64,000 nucleotides of DNA from Paracnuella aquatica (lineage in GTDB: Bacteria > Bacteroidota > Bacteroidia > Chitinophagales > Chitinophagaceae): the NCBI RefSeq assembly GCF_003332885.2, contig NZ_QOWJ01000003.1, forward strand, positions 248,001 through 312,000. The letters are read 5' to 3'. The translations under genes and the position numbers were made by a program. Every line of letters begins with the position of its first letter. Position 1 is the stretch's first letter. The notes under the pieces are model-generated. The model searched no databases and was not told the origin of the DNA. It saw only the letters and a program-made list of their open reading frames with translations. This document shows, piece by piece, positions 28,760 to 37,365 of the stretch.

Positions 28760-29818
28760 ATGAAAAGCTTTATAAAAAACTATTTATTGCTTTGCCTGCC
28801 CGCACTGTTGCTGCTGGGCACTGGCTGCAAAAAAGAAGAACTGGAAAAAGTAAAAGAACTGGCGCCGCCCAAAATTTACATTACCAATATTGTAGATGGC
28901 AGGATTGCCGTGAATGTAGATTCAAGAATTGTGTCGATTGATAAGGCGGCAAAAAAGATCTCGGTTGCGCTGGGTGTCAACCGCTCTGGCTTGGCCGACC
29001 GGGAAGCTTATTCGGTTAAATTAAGGGCATCGGATGCAGGCTTGCCTGCCGATGTTACGCCGCTGGCGCCAACTGAATATGCGATTGTAGCAGCGGGCAA
29101 AGGTGGCAGCGTAGCCACGCTGGATGTTCCGGCAGAAGAGTCCTCTGCTGCGTTTGCGGTAGAAGTGCCCAAGTCGGTGCTGGATGCGCATGCAGGTAAA
29201 AAGATCGGCGTTATGTTGTCTATTTCAGATCCGAGTAAGTATGAACTGAACGAAGCAATGTCCACCGCTGCACTCATCATTGATGTGGCTACGTTTGGCG
29301 AACGCCAGGTAGAAATAACCACGCGGTATTTGAAGAATCCAGGTGCGCCTTTTGCCCGTGCCGACCAGGGCGCCAGCAGCCGTTTTGGTATTCTTGCCGA
29401 CTGGATCAGCAACGATGCGGTAAAGAACATCGACAACCGCACCAAGGGTGGTTTCGACAGCTTTAATGGGGGCGCCTACCTGGCCATGGAACGCTGGGGA
29501 ACACCCGAAATCCCGAACGGTAAAATATACCAGACCATCAAATTGCCGCAGGGTAAATACCGCTTCGATGCGGATTTTGAAACGGCGGTTATTTCCAATC
29601 AATTGTTGCTCACTGTAGCCTCCGGTGCGGGTTTGCCCGATATCGACAACATCAGCCAGGCCATTGCTACCGCGCCATACAATGCACCGCGAATGATGTT
29701 TGAGCTGCCTGCCGAACAGGAAGTGTCCATTGGTTTTTTGGGCAACCTGGTAAACGATGCGCAGGCATTCAGGGTGCGGTTTGTAAAGCTGTATAAATTT
29801 GAAAGTCCTTTTGATTGA
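28760..29818 (+). CDS. surface lipoprotein with DUF1735-like and DUF5013 domains
   Basis: 352 residues from the ATG at 28760; a TTG eight codons upstream overlaps susD and gives no better signal. The lipobox is LLGTGC with lipidated C23. Residues about 35-185 resemble the DUF1735/BT_3987-like N-terminal domain of PUL lipoproteins. Residues about 205-350 match DUF5013 (FGILADWISNDAVKN, GGAYLAMERWGTPEI, NGKIYQTIKLPQGKYRF), a beta-sandwich common in glycan-binding proteins encoded after susD. It is probably a surface glycan-binding protein helping the SusCD complex. It closes the transcription unit: a strong terminator begins 24 bp after the stop. Confidence 0.82.
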   Translation: MKSFIKNYLLLCLPALLLLGTGCKKEELEKVKELAPPKIYITNIVDGRIAVNVDSRIVSIDKAAKKISVALGVNRSGLADREAYSVKLRASDAGLPADVTPLAPTEYAIVAAGKGGSVATLDVPAEESSAAFAVEVPKSVLDAHAGKKIGVMLSISDPSKYELNEAMSTAALIIDVATFGERQVEITTRYLKNPGAPFARADQGASSRFGILADWISNDAVKNIDNRTKGGFDSFNGGAYLAMERWGTPEIPNGKIYQTIKLPQGKYRFDADFETAVISNQLLLTVASGAGLPDIDNISQAIATAPYNAPRMMFELPAEQEVSIGFLGNLVNDAQAFRVRFVKLYKFESPFD

Positions 29819-29842
29819 TCAAGACAGTTAAGCAATAAAACC

Positions 29843-29887
29843 AAAACAAGAATGCCCGCAGCAAATTGCCGCGGGCATTCTTGTTTT
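29843..29887 (+). terminator. strong intrinsic terminator of the SusCD unit
   Basis: AAAACAAGAATGCCCGC (29843-29859) and GCGGGCATTCTTGTTTT (29871-29887) make a perfect 17-bp stem with an 11-base loop. It ends fecR-susC-susD-DUF5013 transcription before the sigma-factor gene. Confidence 0.93.
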
Positions 29888-29965
29888 AGCGCACATTTTA
29901 CTGCAAAAAATACAGCGCACCACATGAATAAATTTTCAAAACCGTTGCCGATGGTATAAAATAAG

Positions 29966-29985
29966 TGTTAAGTTTACGCTTAACA
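29966..29985. promoter_or_regulatory. candidate operator dyad upstream of the ECF sigma gene
   Basis: TGTTAAG and CTTAACA are perfect 7-bp inverted arms around six bases (TTTACG), 44 bp before the sigma-factor ATG. The size and AT-rich symmetry resemble a dimeric repressor or activator site. No cognate regulator is visible nearby, and a weak hairpin in the leader is the alternative. Confidence 0.4.
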
Positions 29986-30028
29986 TTGGGTTCAACGTTT
30001 ACCACGCAAAAACTGCACTGCTTGCAAT

Positions 30029-30595
30029 ATGAAAAAGATCGACGAATGTGAAGTGCGATTGCTGCAATTGAATGTGGCGCATCACCGCGATGAACATGCT
30101 TATAAAAAGCTGTTTTTATTTTATCATCCCACTTTATACCGGTTTGCCTACAGCATTTGCAAAAGCAACGAAGCTGCAGAAGAAATTGTGTCGGATGTAA
30201 TGGTAAAGATCTGGACGATGAAGTCTGACCTTGCCGCGATCACAAACCTGCGGGTGTATCTGTTCAAAGCCATTCGCAACGCCACGTTCAACTACCTTGC
30301 ACGCAACCAGAAATACAGCAGTACCCAAATAGAGCAGCTCAATATTGAACTCGACTCCAACCTGTACCAGCCCGAAGAAGCAGCATTGAAAAAAGAGCTG
30401 GCGCAAAAAGTAACGGCTGCCGTACAATCGCTGCCACCCAAGTGCCAGATGGTGTATAAACTGGTGCGGGAAGATGGTTTTACTTACCGCGAAGTTGCAG
30501 CCATCATGGACATTTCAGAAAAAACAGTAGACCGTCACCTCAACATCGCACTGCACAAACTGATGGAGCACATGAAGTGTTACTTCAAAGTGTGA
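30029..30595 (+). CDS. ECF RNA polymerase sigma-70 factor (Bacteroidota FecI-like)
   Basis: 188 residues. Region 2 is visible as LFLFYHPTLYRFAYSICKS... AEEIVSDVMVKIWTM, with LRVYLFKAIRNATFNYL. Region 4 is LPPKCQMVYKLVREDGFTYREVAAIMDISEKTVDRHLNIALHKL, the helix-turn-helix for -35 recognition (motif quoted in part: SEKTVDRHLNIAL). It directs RNA polymerase to promoters of a polysaccharide locus when its anti-sigma FecR releases it. The only FecR in view is at 22317, upstream of susC, so this sigma is the best partner by proximity, though the order sigma-fecR-susC is reversed here. GH43 follows after 57 bp and is probably co-transcribed. Confidence 0.92.
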   Translation: MKKIDECEVRLLQLNVAHHRDEHAYKKLFLFYHPTLYRFAYSICKSNEAAEEIVSDVMVKIWTMKSDLAAITNLRVYLFKAIRNATFNYLARNQKYSSTQIEQLNIELDSNLYQPEEAALKKELAQKVTAAVQSLPPKCQMVYKLVREDGFTYREVAAIMDISEKTVDRHLNIALHKLMEHMKCYFKV

Positions 30596-30652
30596 TCAAC
30601 CTGCACAACACCTCAATAGCAGCGGCTTTTCTCATCTTTTACAAACGTTTAT

Positions 30653-32788
30653 ATGAAATATGCATTCATAGTTTTCTTTCTATGCACCGCCGTGCCGCGT
30701 GTACTTGTAGCGCAGGACAGCGCTTATCTATTTGCATACTTTACCGGCAACAGCAAGGCCGAAGAATCCATTCGTTTTGCATTGAGCAGTAATGGATACA
30801 ATTACAGGGCGCTGAATAATAATGAGCCCATTATCTCATCGCAACAAATCAGTGCTACCGGTGGTGTTCGCGATCCGCATATTTTGCGTGGCGCTGATGG
30901 CAAAACTTTTTACATGGTGGTTACCGACATGGTATCGGCCAATGGATGGAACTCGAACCGGGCCATGGTGCTGATGAAATCGACCGACCTGGTAAACTGG
31001 ACGCACAGCGTGGTGAATATTCAAAAGCGTTTTCCGGGCAACGACAGCCTGTTGCGGGTGTGGGCACCACAAACCATTTACGATAGCAAGGCCGGCAAAT
31101 ACATGGTGTATTTTTCGATGAAGCATGGTAACAGGCCGGATATCATTTACTACGCCTATGCCAACAAGGATTTTAGTGACCTGGAATCGGAACCAAAACA
31201 ATTGTTTTTTCACCCGCAGAACACATCCTGTATTGATGGCGATATCATTTATGCCATGGGTAAATACCACTTGTTTTTTAAAACAGAAGGAAGTGGTAAT
31301 GGCATTAAAAAAGCAGTGTCGAAAAAACTTACAGAAGGATACACCATCGAGCAGGACCGCTACCTGCAACAAACAACCGAAGCGGTGGAAGGTGCCGGTG
31401 CATTTAAGCTTATTGGCAAAAACGAATGGATACTGATGTACGATGTGTACATGAAAGGCAAATACCAATTTACCCGCACCAAGGACCTGGAAAACTTTGC
31501 AGTGGTGGACCAGGAAGTAACCATGAATTTTCACCCGCGGCATGGAACTGTGATGGTGGTGTCGGCGGCCGAAGCAGCTGCATTGATGAAGCGCTGGGGC
31601 AAGCCTGCTGATGTATTGCAGTCGGCCGGTGCAAAGGAAATTAAGCGGATCAACATTGCATACGATTCAGCAAACCGTACGGTGGTGTTGCCGGTGAAGC
31701 CGGGCACCAAATTGAATGCGTTCAATCCACGTTTCAATGCGCCGGCAGGCGTTGTTGTTAAACCCGCAGGTGCGCAGAATTTTGCAAAGGGGCCGGTACA
31801 ATATTCCGTTGCCATTGAAGGCATGCCGGCACAAACTTTTAACGTAGCAGCCCGCACTTATCACAATCCTGTGCTGGAAGGTTTTTATGCCGATCCGGAT
31901 ATTATTTACGCGGAGCAAACTGGCCGCTATTATCTCTACCCAACCAGTGATGGCTTCACCGGTTGGTCGGGTACTTATTTCAAAGCGTTTTCCTCCGCCG
32001 ATTTGGTGAACTGGAAAGACGAAGGCGTTATACTGGACTTGCAAAAAGATGTTAGCTGGGCCAAGCGCAATGCATGGGCGCCTTGCATTATTGAAAAGAA
32101 AGTGGGTGGCAAGTACAAATATTTTTACTACTACACAGCTGCGCAAAAAATTGGTGTTGCCGTAGCCGATCATCCTACCGGGCCCTTTGTAGATATGGGT
32201 AAACCGCTGATTGCATCGAAGCCTGAAGGCGTAAAAGGCGGACAGGAAATTGATCCCGATGTTTTTACCGATCCTAAAACCGGCAAGTCGTACTTGTATT
32301 GGGGCAATGGATATATGGCAGGAGTGGAGCTGAATGAAGACATGGTATCGATCAAGCGGGAAACCATGAAAGTGTTGACGCCTGATGCAACTTTCCGCGA
32401 AGGCACGCATGTGTTGTACCGCAACGGCCGCTATTATTTTATGTGGAGCGAAGACGATACCCGCAGCGAAAATTATCGTGTTCGGTACGGCACTGCAGCA
32501 GGTCCGCTAGAGCCAATTTCAATACCCAAAGAAAACCTGGTGCTGGCCAAAAACAAGAGCGCACATATTTATGCAACGGGCCACCATTCCACCATACAAG
32601 TGCCGGGCCGCGATGAATGGTATATTGTTTACCACCGCTTCAATTATCCCAAAGGCATTACCATGGGCGATGCCGCAGGTTATAACCGCGAAGTGTGTAT
32701 TGATAAAATGGAATTTGCTGCGGACGGCTCCATCAAACCAATTACACCAACGCATGAAGGCATCAAGCCACTTGCTAAAAAGAAATGA
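30653..32788 (+). CDS. two-domain glycoside hydrolase family 43-like protein
   Basis: 711 residues with a signal peptide (1-20, ending VLVAQ). Two five-bladed propeller domains are seen. The first (about 25-330) has the pattern GVRDPHIL, SCIDGDII and VEGAGAFK. The second (about 405-700) has YADPDIIY, EIDPDVFT and FREGTHVLYRNGRYYFMWS, i.e. base aspartate, pKa-modulating aspartate and acid glutamate of GH43. A linker beta-domain joins them. Enzymes of this family are mostly alpha-L-arabinofuranosidases and beta-xylosidases. Both modules keep all three acidic positions as far as can be judged, so both may be active, perhaps on different linkages. It is periplasmic or surface exposed and sits next to the sigma factor of the SusCD locus. 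Confidence 0.88.
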   Translation: MKYAFIVFFLCTAVPRVLVAQDSAYLFAYFTGNSKAEESIRFALSSNGYNYRALNNNEPIISSQQISATGGVRDPHILRGADGKTFYMVVTDMVSANGWNSNRAMVLMKSTDLVNWTHSVVNIQKRFPGNDSLLRVWAPQTIYDSKAGKYMVYFSMKHGNRPDIIYYAYANKDFSDLESEPKQLFFHPQNTSCIDGDIIYAMGKYHLFFKTEGSGNGIKKAVSKKLTEGYTIEQDRYLQQTTEAVEGAGAFKLIGKNEWILMYDVYMKGKYQFTRTKDLENFAVVDQEVTMNFHPRHGTVMVVSAAEAAALMKRWGKPADVLQSAGAKEIKRINIAYDSANRTVVLPVKPGTKLNAFNPRFNAPAGVVVKPAGAQNFAKGPVQYSVAIEGMPAQTFNVAARTYHNPVLEGFYADPDIIYAEQTGRYYLYPTSDGFTGWSGTYFKAFSSADLVNWKDEGVILDLQKDVSWAKRNAWAPCIIEKKVGGKYKYFYYYTAAQKIGVAVADHPTGPFVDMGKPLIASKPEGVKGGQEIDPDVFTDPKTGKSYLYWGNGYMAGVELNEDMVSIKRETMKVLTPDATFREGTHVLYRNGRYYFMWSEDDTRSENYRVRYGTAAGPLEPISIPKENLVLAKNKSAHIYATGHHSTIQVPGRDEWYIVYHRFNYPKGITMGDAAGYNREVCIDKMEFAADGSIKPITPTHEGIKPLAKKK

Positions 32789-32810
32789 TTAGTCTAATGG
32801 CTTTTTTAAA

Positions 32811-34193
32811 CTACAACGAAGCGGCTGTCAATGTGGTGCCGCTAAGTTTTATTTCGTAAGGCCATTGCTCTTCCGGTTGCTGGTTGTTGGCTCCATTTTG
32901 CCGGCCGCTGGCAACCGGCCAATGTTCCGTTGGTGCACCCATTACTACCAGCCATAAATGCGTGGTGTTTTTGGGTACATTAAATGTTGCCGTGCCGTTT
33001 GCATCTTTATGCACTTTTGAGTATTCACGGCTGCCGTCTTTTTTATAGGCCACAAAACCATAACGCCATCCGGCTTTGTCGGTTTTTACATTGCTGAATG
33101 GCGCTGTGGCGGCAATGCCTTTAAACTGCACTGAAACCTTCTTGCCTGGTTTGGGCACGGCCAGTTGAATGCCGTTGTAGCCATAGTTCTGCGGGCAGTT
33201 GTTTTGTCCCACACGCAACCATCCACCGGCCACAGTATCCATCGCAGTTTTGTGTTGGTTGGCGTAAGGTTTGGCCACTGCTTCAATGCGTTTAATATCC
33301 CAGGTAATAAAGCGGCGGCATGCATCAAACATTTCATCGTTGAATGCTTCCTGGTTCAGCCCGGTTATTCTTTTATAGGTCATCACCGGGTCTTCGCCAT
33401 CCTGCGTTGAGCGGGATAGTTTGCCAAAAAAATCAATGCCGTGTTTGTTGGACCAATACTCCAGCACATAAGGCGAGTGGTACATATTAGTGGGATGAAG
33501 AAATGCGAAATGCGTTTTCTTGAAAAAGTCTTTCAGGTGATAGTTTTCAAAAGTCATCCACTCGGGGTACACCTGCCACAGCAGGTACTGCGCCGACATT
33601 TCAGCAATGGGGCCACGTGGTCCGGTGCCATTGTCGGCAAGCATGATGTATTGAAACGAATGCCCCAACTCGTGGGCCAGCGTACCGTATGGCATCTTGT
33701 TCATCCGGCCGGGTGGCGTCCACAACATGCCCACTTTGTTATCGGCGCCGCCGCCAAATGCAGTACCGCCTTCGCCGGGCAGCACATACAGCAACATCTT
33801 GTATTTATCGGTTAAGGAGTTGCCCTTTTGCACCAGCTTCAGGTCGTTTACATAAAAATTGTAAAACCGCTCCAACTCTTTTATGGCTTGCCGCGGGTCA
33901 AAGTGCTTTTGTTCGTTGGCGTTAGTCCATGGCTCGTTGCCAAGCTCTTTATGCCAAAAGATGGCAATATTGGGTCCTTCTATTTTGCGTGCAAAACTGT
34001 ACTCGCTTTCGTTGTTGTTGTAATCGTTGTTTTCCGGGATGCGGTATGCCTTCTCGGGAATCAGCAATTCTTTTTCTGCAACATGACCGGCAACGCTAAT
34101 TGGCGTTGCTTGTTCCTTTGGTGTATGAAAAGAAGTTGAACCCGTAGCAAAGGAAACAAGTAACAGCGCAAGGATTGTTTTGTTGCACAACAT
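32811..34193 (-). CDS. secreted HExxH protein (DUF6055-like putative metallopeptidase)
   Basis: 460 residues with an N-terminal signal peptide. The central part contains PYGTLAHELGHSFQY, a zinc-binding HExxH motif, and EMSAQYLLWQVYPEW about 30 residues later, which may supply the third ligand (glutamate), as in gluzincins. The preceding segment (ERFYNFYVNDLKLVQ) and the C-terminal beta-rich domain (about 330-450, WLVVMGAPTEHWP) fit the family I remember as DUF6055. Proteolytic activity is plausible but not shown for this family. It converges with the GH43 gene, 22 bp apart. Its place next to the polysaccharide locus suggests a role in handling glycan-linked protein, which is speculation. Confidence 0.75.
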   Translation of the reverse strand: MLCNKTILALLLVSFATGSTSFHTPKEQATPISVAGHVAEKELLIPEKAYRIPENNDYNNNESEYSFARKIEGPNIAIFWHKELGNEPWTNANEQKHFDPRQAIKELERFYNFYVNDLKLVQKGNSLTDKYKMLLYVLPGEGGTAFGGGADNKVGMLWTPPGRMNKMPYGTLAHELGHSFQYIMLADNGTGPRGPIAEMSAQYLLWQVYPEWMTFENYHLKDFFKKTHFAFLHPTNMYHSPYVLEYWSNKHGIDFFGKLSRSTQDGEDPVMTYKRITGLNQEAFNDEMFDACRRFITWDIKRIEAVAKPYANQHKTAMDTVAGGWLRVGQNNCPQNYGYNGIQLAVPKPGKKVSVQFKGIAATAPFSNVKTDKAGWRYGFVAYKKDGSREYSKVHKDANGTATFNVPKNTTHLWLVVMGAPTEHWPVASGRQNGANNQQPEEQWPYEIKLSGTTLTAASL

Positions 34194-34439
34194 GGGCAGG
34201 CAATTAAGCGTGTGTAAAAGCTATTGAATCAAATGTATTTGTTTGGGCTGTTGGGTAAAAGCAGGAGCGGGCCACAAGTCAAAATCTAGGTTGTATTGGG
34301 CAAATGCCGGTGGTTTGTGCGGGCTGCTAGAGGTACCTGCATTAACGAGCAGGGTTTGAGCAGGTAAAGAAATTAAAGCAGCACTTGAATGGAAGTTGTT
34401 CTATTTGTTTGCCTACAATTGACACGATAAAGTAGGGGC

Positions 34440-34478
34440 AAAAAAATAGGACAAGGAAGGGTTGCTTCGCTTGTCCTA
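34440..34478 (-). terminator. intrinsic terminator of the tRNA-Gln gene
   Basis: On the minus strand TAGGACAAG (34478-34470) pairs with CTTGTCCTA (34455-34447), a perfect 9-bp stem with a 14-base loop, then a run of seven T. It begins six bases after the tRNA 3' end. Confidence 0.88.
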
Positions 34479-34483
34479 CTCAG

Positions 34484-34554
34484 TTGAGCTACTAGGATTC
34501 GAACCTAGACAGACAGAACCAAAATCTGTAGTGCTACCGTTACACCATAGCTCA
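34484..34554 (-). tRNA. tRNA-Gln (anticodon TTG)
   Basis: On the minus strand the acceptor arms TGAGCTA (34554-34548) and TAGCTCA (34491-34485) pair perfectly, with discriminator A at 34484. The anticodon stem-loop is CAGATTTTGGTTCTG with anticodon TTG, and the T arm is CTAGG-TTCGAAT-CCTAG. CCA is not encoded. It lies 133 bp downstream of the tyrS stop, on the same strand, with a tyrS terminator in between. Confidence 0.95.
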
Positions 34555-34610
34555 ATCCGTATTGGGAGTGCAAAAATAAAGGGGTCGCAATAACTCTCCA
34601 AAACTTTTTC

Positions 34611-34641
34611 AAAAAACGCCCTAAAAAATTTCTTTTTTAGG
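34611..34641 (-). terminator. intrinsic terminator of tyrS
   Basis: On the minus strand CCTAAAAAA (34641-34633) pairs with TTTTTTAGG (34628-34620) around GAAA, followed by GCG and a T run (34616-34611). It lies about 47 bp after the tyrS stop. Confidence 0.7.
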
Positions 34642-34687
34642 CACAGCACCATGCTGGTATTCAGTGCCATGTGTGCACTGCAGCAGC

Positions 34688-35968
34688 TTACACGGCTTTT
34701 ACCAGGTAATAATTCTTTTTGCCTTTTTGCACCAACAGGTACTGGCCGTGTAGCAACTGCGCCGCCGAAACGGTTTCGGCAACATCGGCAACTTTTTGCC
34801 GGTTGATGCTAACGCCACCATTCTGAATCATTTTACGGGCTTCGCCACGGCTGGGAAAAATTTTTGCGTCCGACAAAAAAGAAATGACATCCACACCAGC
34901 ATTCAGGCTGTCCATCGGCACATCAATTTTCTGAATGCCTTCCATCGCCTCCAGGTCTTCAACGCTCAGGGCATCGGCCGGTGCATTTTGCTGCGCAAAT
35001 AACTTATCCGTGGTTTCCACTGCCTTTTCAAATTCGGGCTCGCCATGAATGAAAATGGTCACCTCACGGGCCAAAGCTTTTTGCAGCGTACGCTTGCCCG
35101 GATCCTGGCGGTGTTCAGCAATCAGGCCATCAATAGTATTTCGATCGAGCAGGGTAAAAATGCGGATCCATTTTTCTGCGTCTGCATCAGCAGCATTGAG
35201 CCAGAACTGGTAAAACTGGAACGGTGTGGTTTTTTCGGCATCGAGCCAAACGTTGCCGCCTTCGCTTTTGCCAAACTTACCGCCATCGGCTTTGGTGATT
35301 AGCGGGCAGGTAAAAGCAAACGCTTCGCCGCCGGCTTTGCGGCGCACCAGTTCGGTGCCGGTGGTGATGTTGCCCCACTGGTCGGAGCCGCCCATTTGCA
35401 GCTTCACGCCTTTATTTTGGTACAGCCAGTAAAAATCGTAGCCCTGAATTAGCTGGTAGGTAAACTCGGTAAACGAAATGCCTGACTCGCCTTCCAGGCG
35501 TTTGCGAACGCTGTCTTTGCTCATCATATAGTTTACCGTGATGTGCTTGCCGGTATCGCGGATAAAGTCCAGAAACGAAATGCCTTTAAACCAATCGTAG
35601 TTATTGACCATTTCGGCGGCATTCGGCAGGGAGGCATCGAAATGAAGAAAACGTTGCAATTGAGATTTGATACCTTCCAAGTTTTTTTGCAACACCTCTT
35701 CGCTCAGCATGTGGCGTTCGGCGGCTTTAAAACTGGGATCGCCCACCATGCCGGTAGCACCGCCCACCAGCGCAATGGGTTTATGGCCCGCCCGCTGCAG
35801 GTGCACCAGCAACATGATGGGTACCAGGTTGCCAATATGCAGCGAGTCGGCGGTTGGGTCGAAGCCAATATAGCCGGTGGTCAGTTCTTTTTGCAGTTGT
35901 TCTTCGGTGCCCGGCATAGCGTCTTGCACCATGCCCCGCCACCGGAGTTCTTCCATCAGGTTGGTCAT
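34688..35968 (-). CDS. tyrS: tyrosyl-tRNA synthetase
   Basis: 426 residues from the ATG at 35968 (MTNLMEELRWRGMVQD). The frame is open for another 107 codons upstream, but that part is not conserved and covers the divergent promoter region of the PorV-like gene. It charges tRNA-Tyr in the cytoplasm. The class I motifs are HIGN (in ADSLHIGNLVPIMLL) and KFGKS as the KMSKS equivalent. Tyrosine-binding segments YIGFDPTADS and YQLIQGYDFYWLY are present, and the C-terminal S4 RNA-binding domain (SRGEARKMIQNGGVSINRQ) closes the protein. Length and order are typical of bacterial TyrRS. Confidence 0.96.
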   Translation of the reverse strand: MTNLMEELRWRGMVQDAMPGTEEQLQKELTTGYIGFDPTADSLHIGNLVPIMLLVHLQRAGHKPIALVGGATGMVGDPSFKAAERHMLSEEVLQKNLEGIKSQLQRFLHFDASLPNAAEMVNNYDWFKGISFLDFIRDTGKHITVNYMMSKDSVRKRLEGESGISFTEFTYQLIQGYDFYWLYQNKGVKLQMGGSDQWGNITTGTELVRRKAGGEAFAFTCPLITKADGGKFGKSEGGNVWLDAEKTTPFQFYQFWLNAADADAEKWIRIFTLLDRNTIDGLIAEHRQDPGKRTLQKALAREVTIFIHGEPEFEKAVETTDKLFAQQNAPADALSVEDLEAMEGIQKIDVPMDSLNAGVDVISFLSDAKIFPSRGEARKMIQNGGVSINRQKVADVAETVSAAQLLHGQYLLVQKGKKNYYLVKAV

Positions 35969-36156
35969 AAAAGGAAAAATTGTGCGGCAAAAGTAAGGAG
36001 GATCGGCGGGGTTGGCCCAATTGGCAGTGTGCGTTTTGAAAAAGTGGGCGGTATAAAAACAAGCGCCAGCTTTGAATATCGAGTGGTATAAACAGAGAAG
36101 AATCCTGCGCAGCGGCAGGAATGTATAAGAATAAATATAAAAATGAGTTTTTCCGT

Positions 36157-36164
36157 TATTTTTG
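36157..36164 (+). promoter_or_regulatory. candidate -7 box for the PorV-like gene
   Basis: TATTTTTG fits the TAnnTTTG consensus and would place the transcript start near 36171, upstream of the chosen ATG at 36224 and downstream of the alternative start at 36143. This supports the shorter reading of the gene. Confidence 0.45.
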
Positions 36165-36223
36165 ATCGTCCAAATCCTTTGAAAAAAACAGGAAAGCCTG
36201 AAGCTTATCCGAAAACTGACAGC

Positions 36224-37339
36224 ATGAAAAAGCCCATTCTGCTTTTTACCCTTTTCACCCTCTTTATTATTACGGATGGCGCCGCGCAATGGCGCAAGTA
36301 TTCCAACGAATTTTTAAACATTGGCGCCGGTGCCCGCGGCCTGGGTATGGGCGGTGCGCAAGTGGCCACCGTGCAGGATGCCACTGCCGGATACTGGAAC
36401 CCCGCTGGCCTAGCAGGCGTAAAGGATGTGCCGCAGGTATCGGCCATGCACGCCGAGTATTTTGGCCAGATTGGCAAGTACGATTATGGTGCCCTGGCTA
36501 TCCCTATGAGCAACAACAAACGTACGCTGGGTATTTCGGCGCTGCGCTTTGCCGTAGATGATATCCCCAACACCCTGTTTTTAGTGGAACCCGATGGCAC
36601 CATCAACTACAATAACATTTCTGCATTTAGTTCGGCCGACTATGGCTTTTTGGTATCGCTGGCGCAAAAACTAAAGGAAAGCGAAAACAAGAACGTGCAC
36701 TTCGGTGTCAATGCAAAGGTCATTCACCGCAGCGTGGGCTCGTTTGCAAAGGCTTGGGGATTTGGTGTGGATGTGGGCCTGCAGATCATCCAGGGTAAAT
36801 GGCGTTTTGGCTTTGTGGGCCGCGATATTACCACCACGTTCAATACCTGGAATTTTACATTTACCGAGCGGGAAAAAGAAGCCCTGTACCTCACCAATAA
36901 CGATATCCCGGTAAAATCGACAGAGCTTACTGCACCGCGCCTGGTGGCTGGTGTGGCCCGCCATTTTGCTTTGGGTAAAAAAATGGGGCTGCTGGCCGAA
37001 GCCAGTGCCGATATCACTTTTGACGGCCGCCGCAATACCGTGCTCAGCGCCGACCCGGTAAGTGTAGATCCAAAGCTGGGACTGGAGCTTGATTTCAATA
37101 AAGTGTTTTACCTGCGTGGTGGCATCAATAATTTTCAAAAAGCCTTAGCCGATGGCGACCTCACCAATCAAAAAAAGGTTTGGATTTACCAGCCTTCGGT
37201 AGGTGCCGGTTTCAATGTGCAAAATGTGCGGATTGATTATGCTTTTTCCAACCTGGCCAACCAAAGCAACCCGTTGTTCACGCATATCATTTCGCTGCAG
37301 CTCAACCTCACGAACGATAAAAAGAAGAAAGCCCAATAA
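36224..37339 (+). CDS. PorV/PorQ-family outer membrane beta-barrel protein
   Basis: 371 residues from the ATG at 36224, which gives a proper signal peptide (KKPILLFTLFTLFIITDGAAQ); the frame is open 27 codons upstream but that leader is polar. The mature protein begins with FLNIGAGARGLGMGGAQVAT and DATAGYWNPAGLAGV, the UPF0164/PorV signature of a FadL-like 14-strand barrel, and ends in alternating beta strands (HIISLQLNLT). PorV proteins shuttle T9SS substrates to the outer-membrane attachment complex. It precedes a PorU2-like peptidase gene by 26 bp, so the two form a PorU/PorV-type pair, either the primary T9SS pair or a paralogous one. Confidence 0.85.
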   Translation: MKKPILLFTLFTLFIITDGAAQWRKYSNEFLNIGAGARGLGMGGAQVATVQDATAGYWNPAGLAGVKDVPQVSAMHAEYFGQIGKYDYGALAIPMSNNKRTLGISALRFAVDDIPNTLFLVEPDGTINYNNISAFSSADYGFLVSLAQKLKESENKNVHFGVNAKVIHRSVGSFAKAWGFGVDVGLQIIQGKWRFGFVGRDITTTFNTWNFTFTEREKEALYLTNNDIPVKSTELTAPRLVAGVARHFALGKKMGLLAEASADITFDGRRNTVLSADPVSVDPKLGLELDFNKVFYLRGGINNFQKALADGDLTNQKKVWIYQPSVGAGFNVQNVRIDYAFSNLANQSNPLFTHIISLQLNLTNDKKKKAQ

Positions 37340-37365
37340 AAATCCGCACCCCAAAAATAAACTGC

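Noticed and set aside
35969-36289. N-terminal extension of tyrS by 107 codons
   Set aside because: The extension is not like any TyrRS N terminus and overlaps the promoter and leader of the divergent PorV-like gene.
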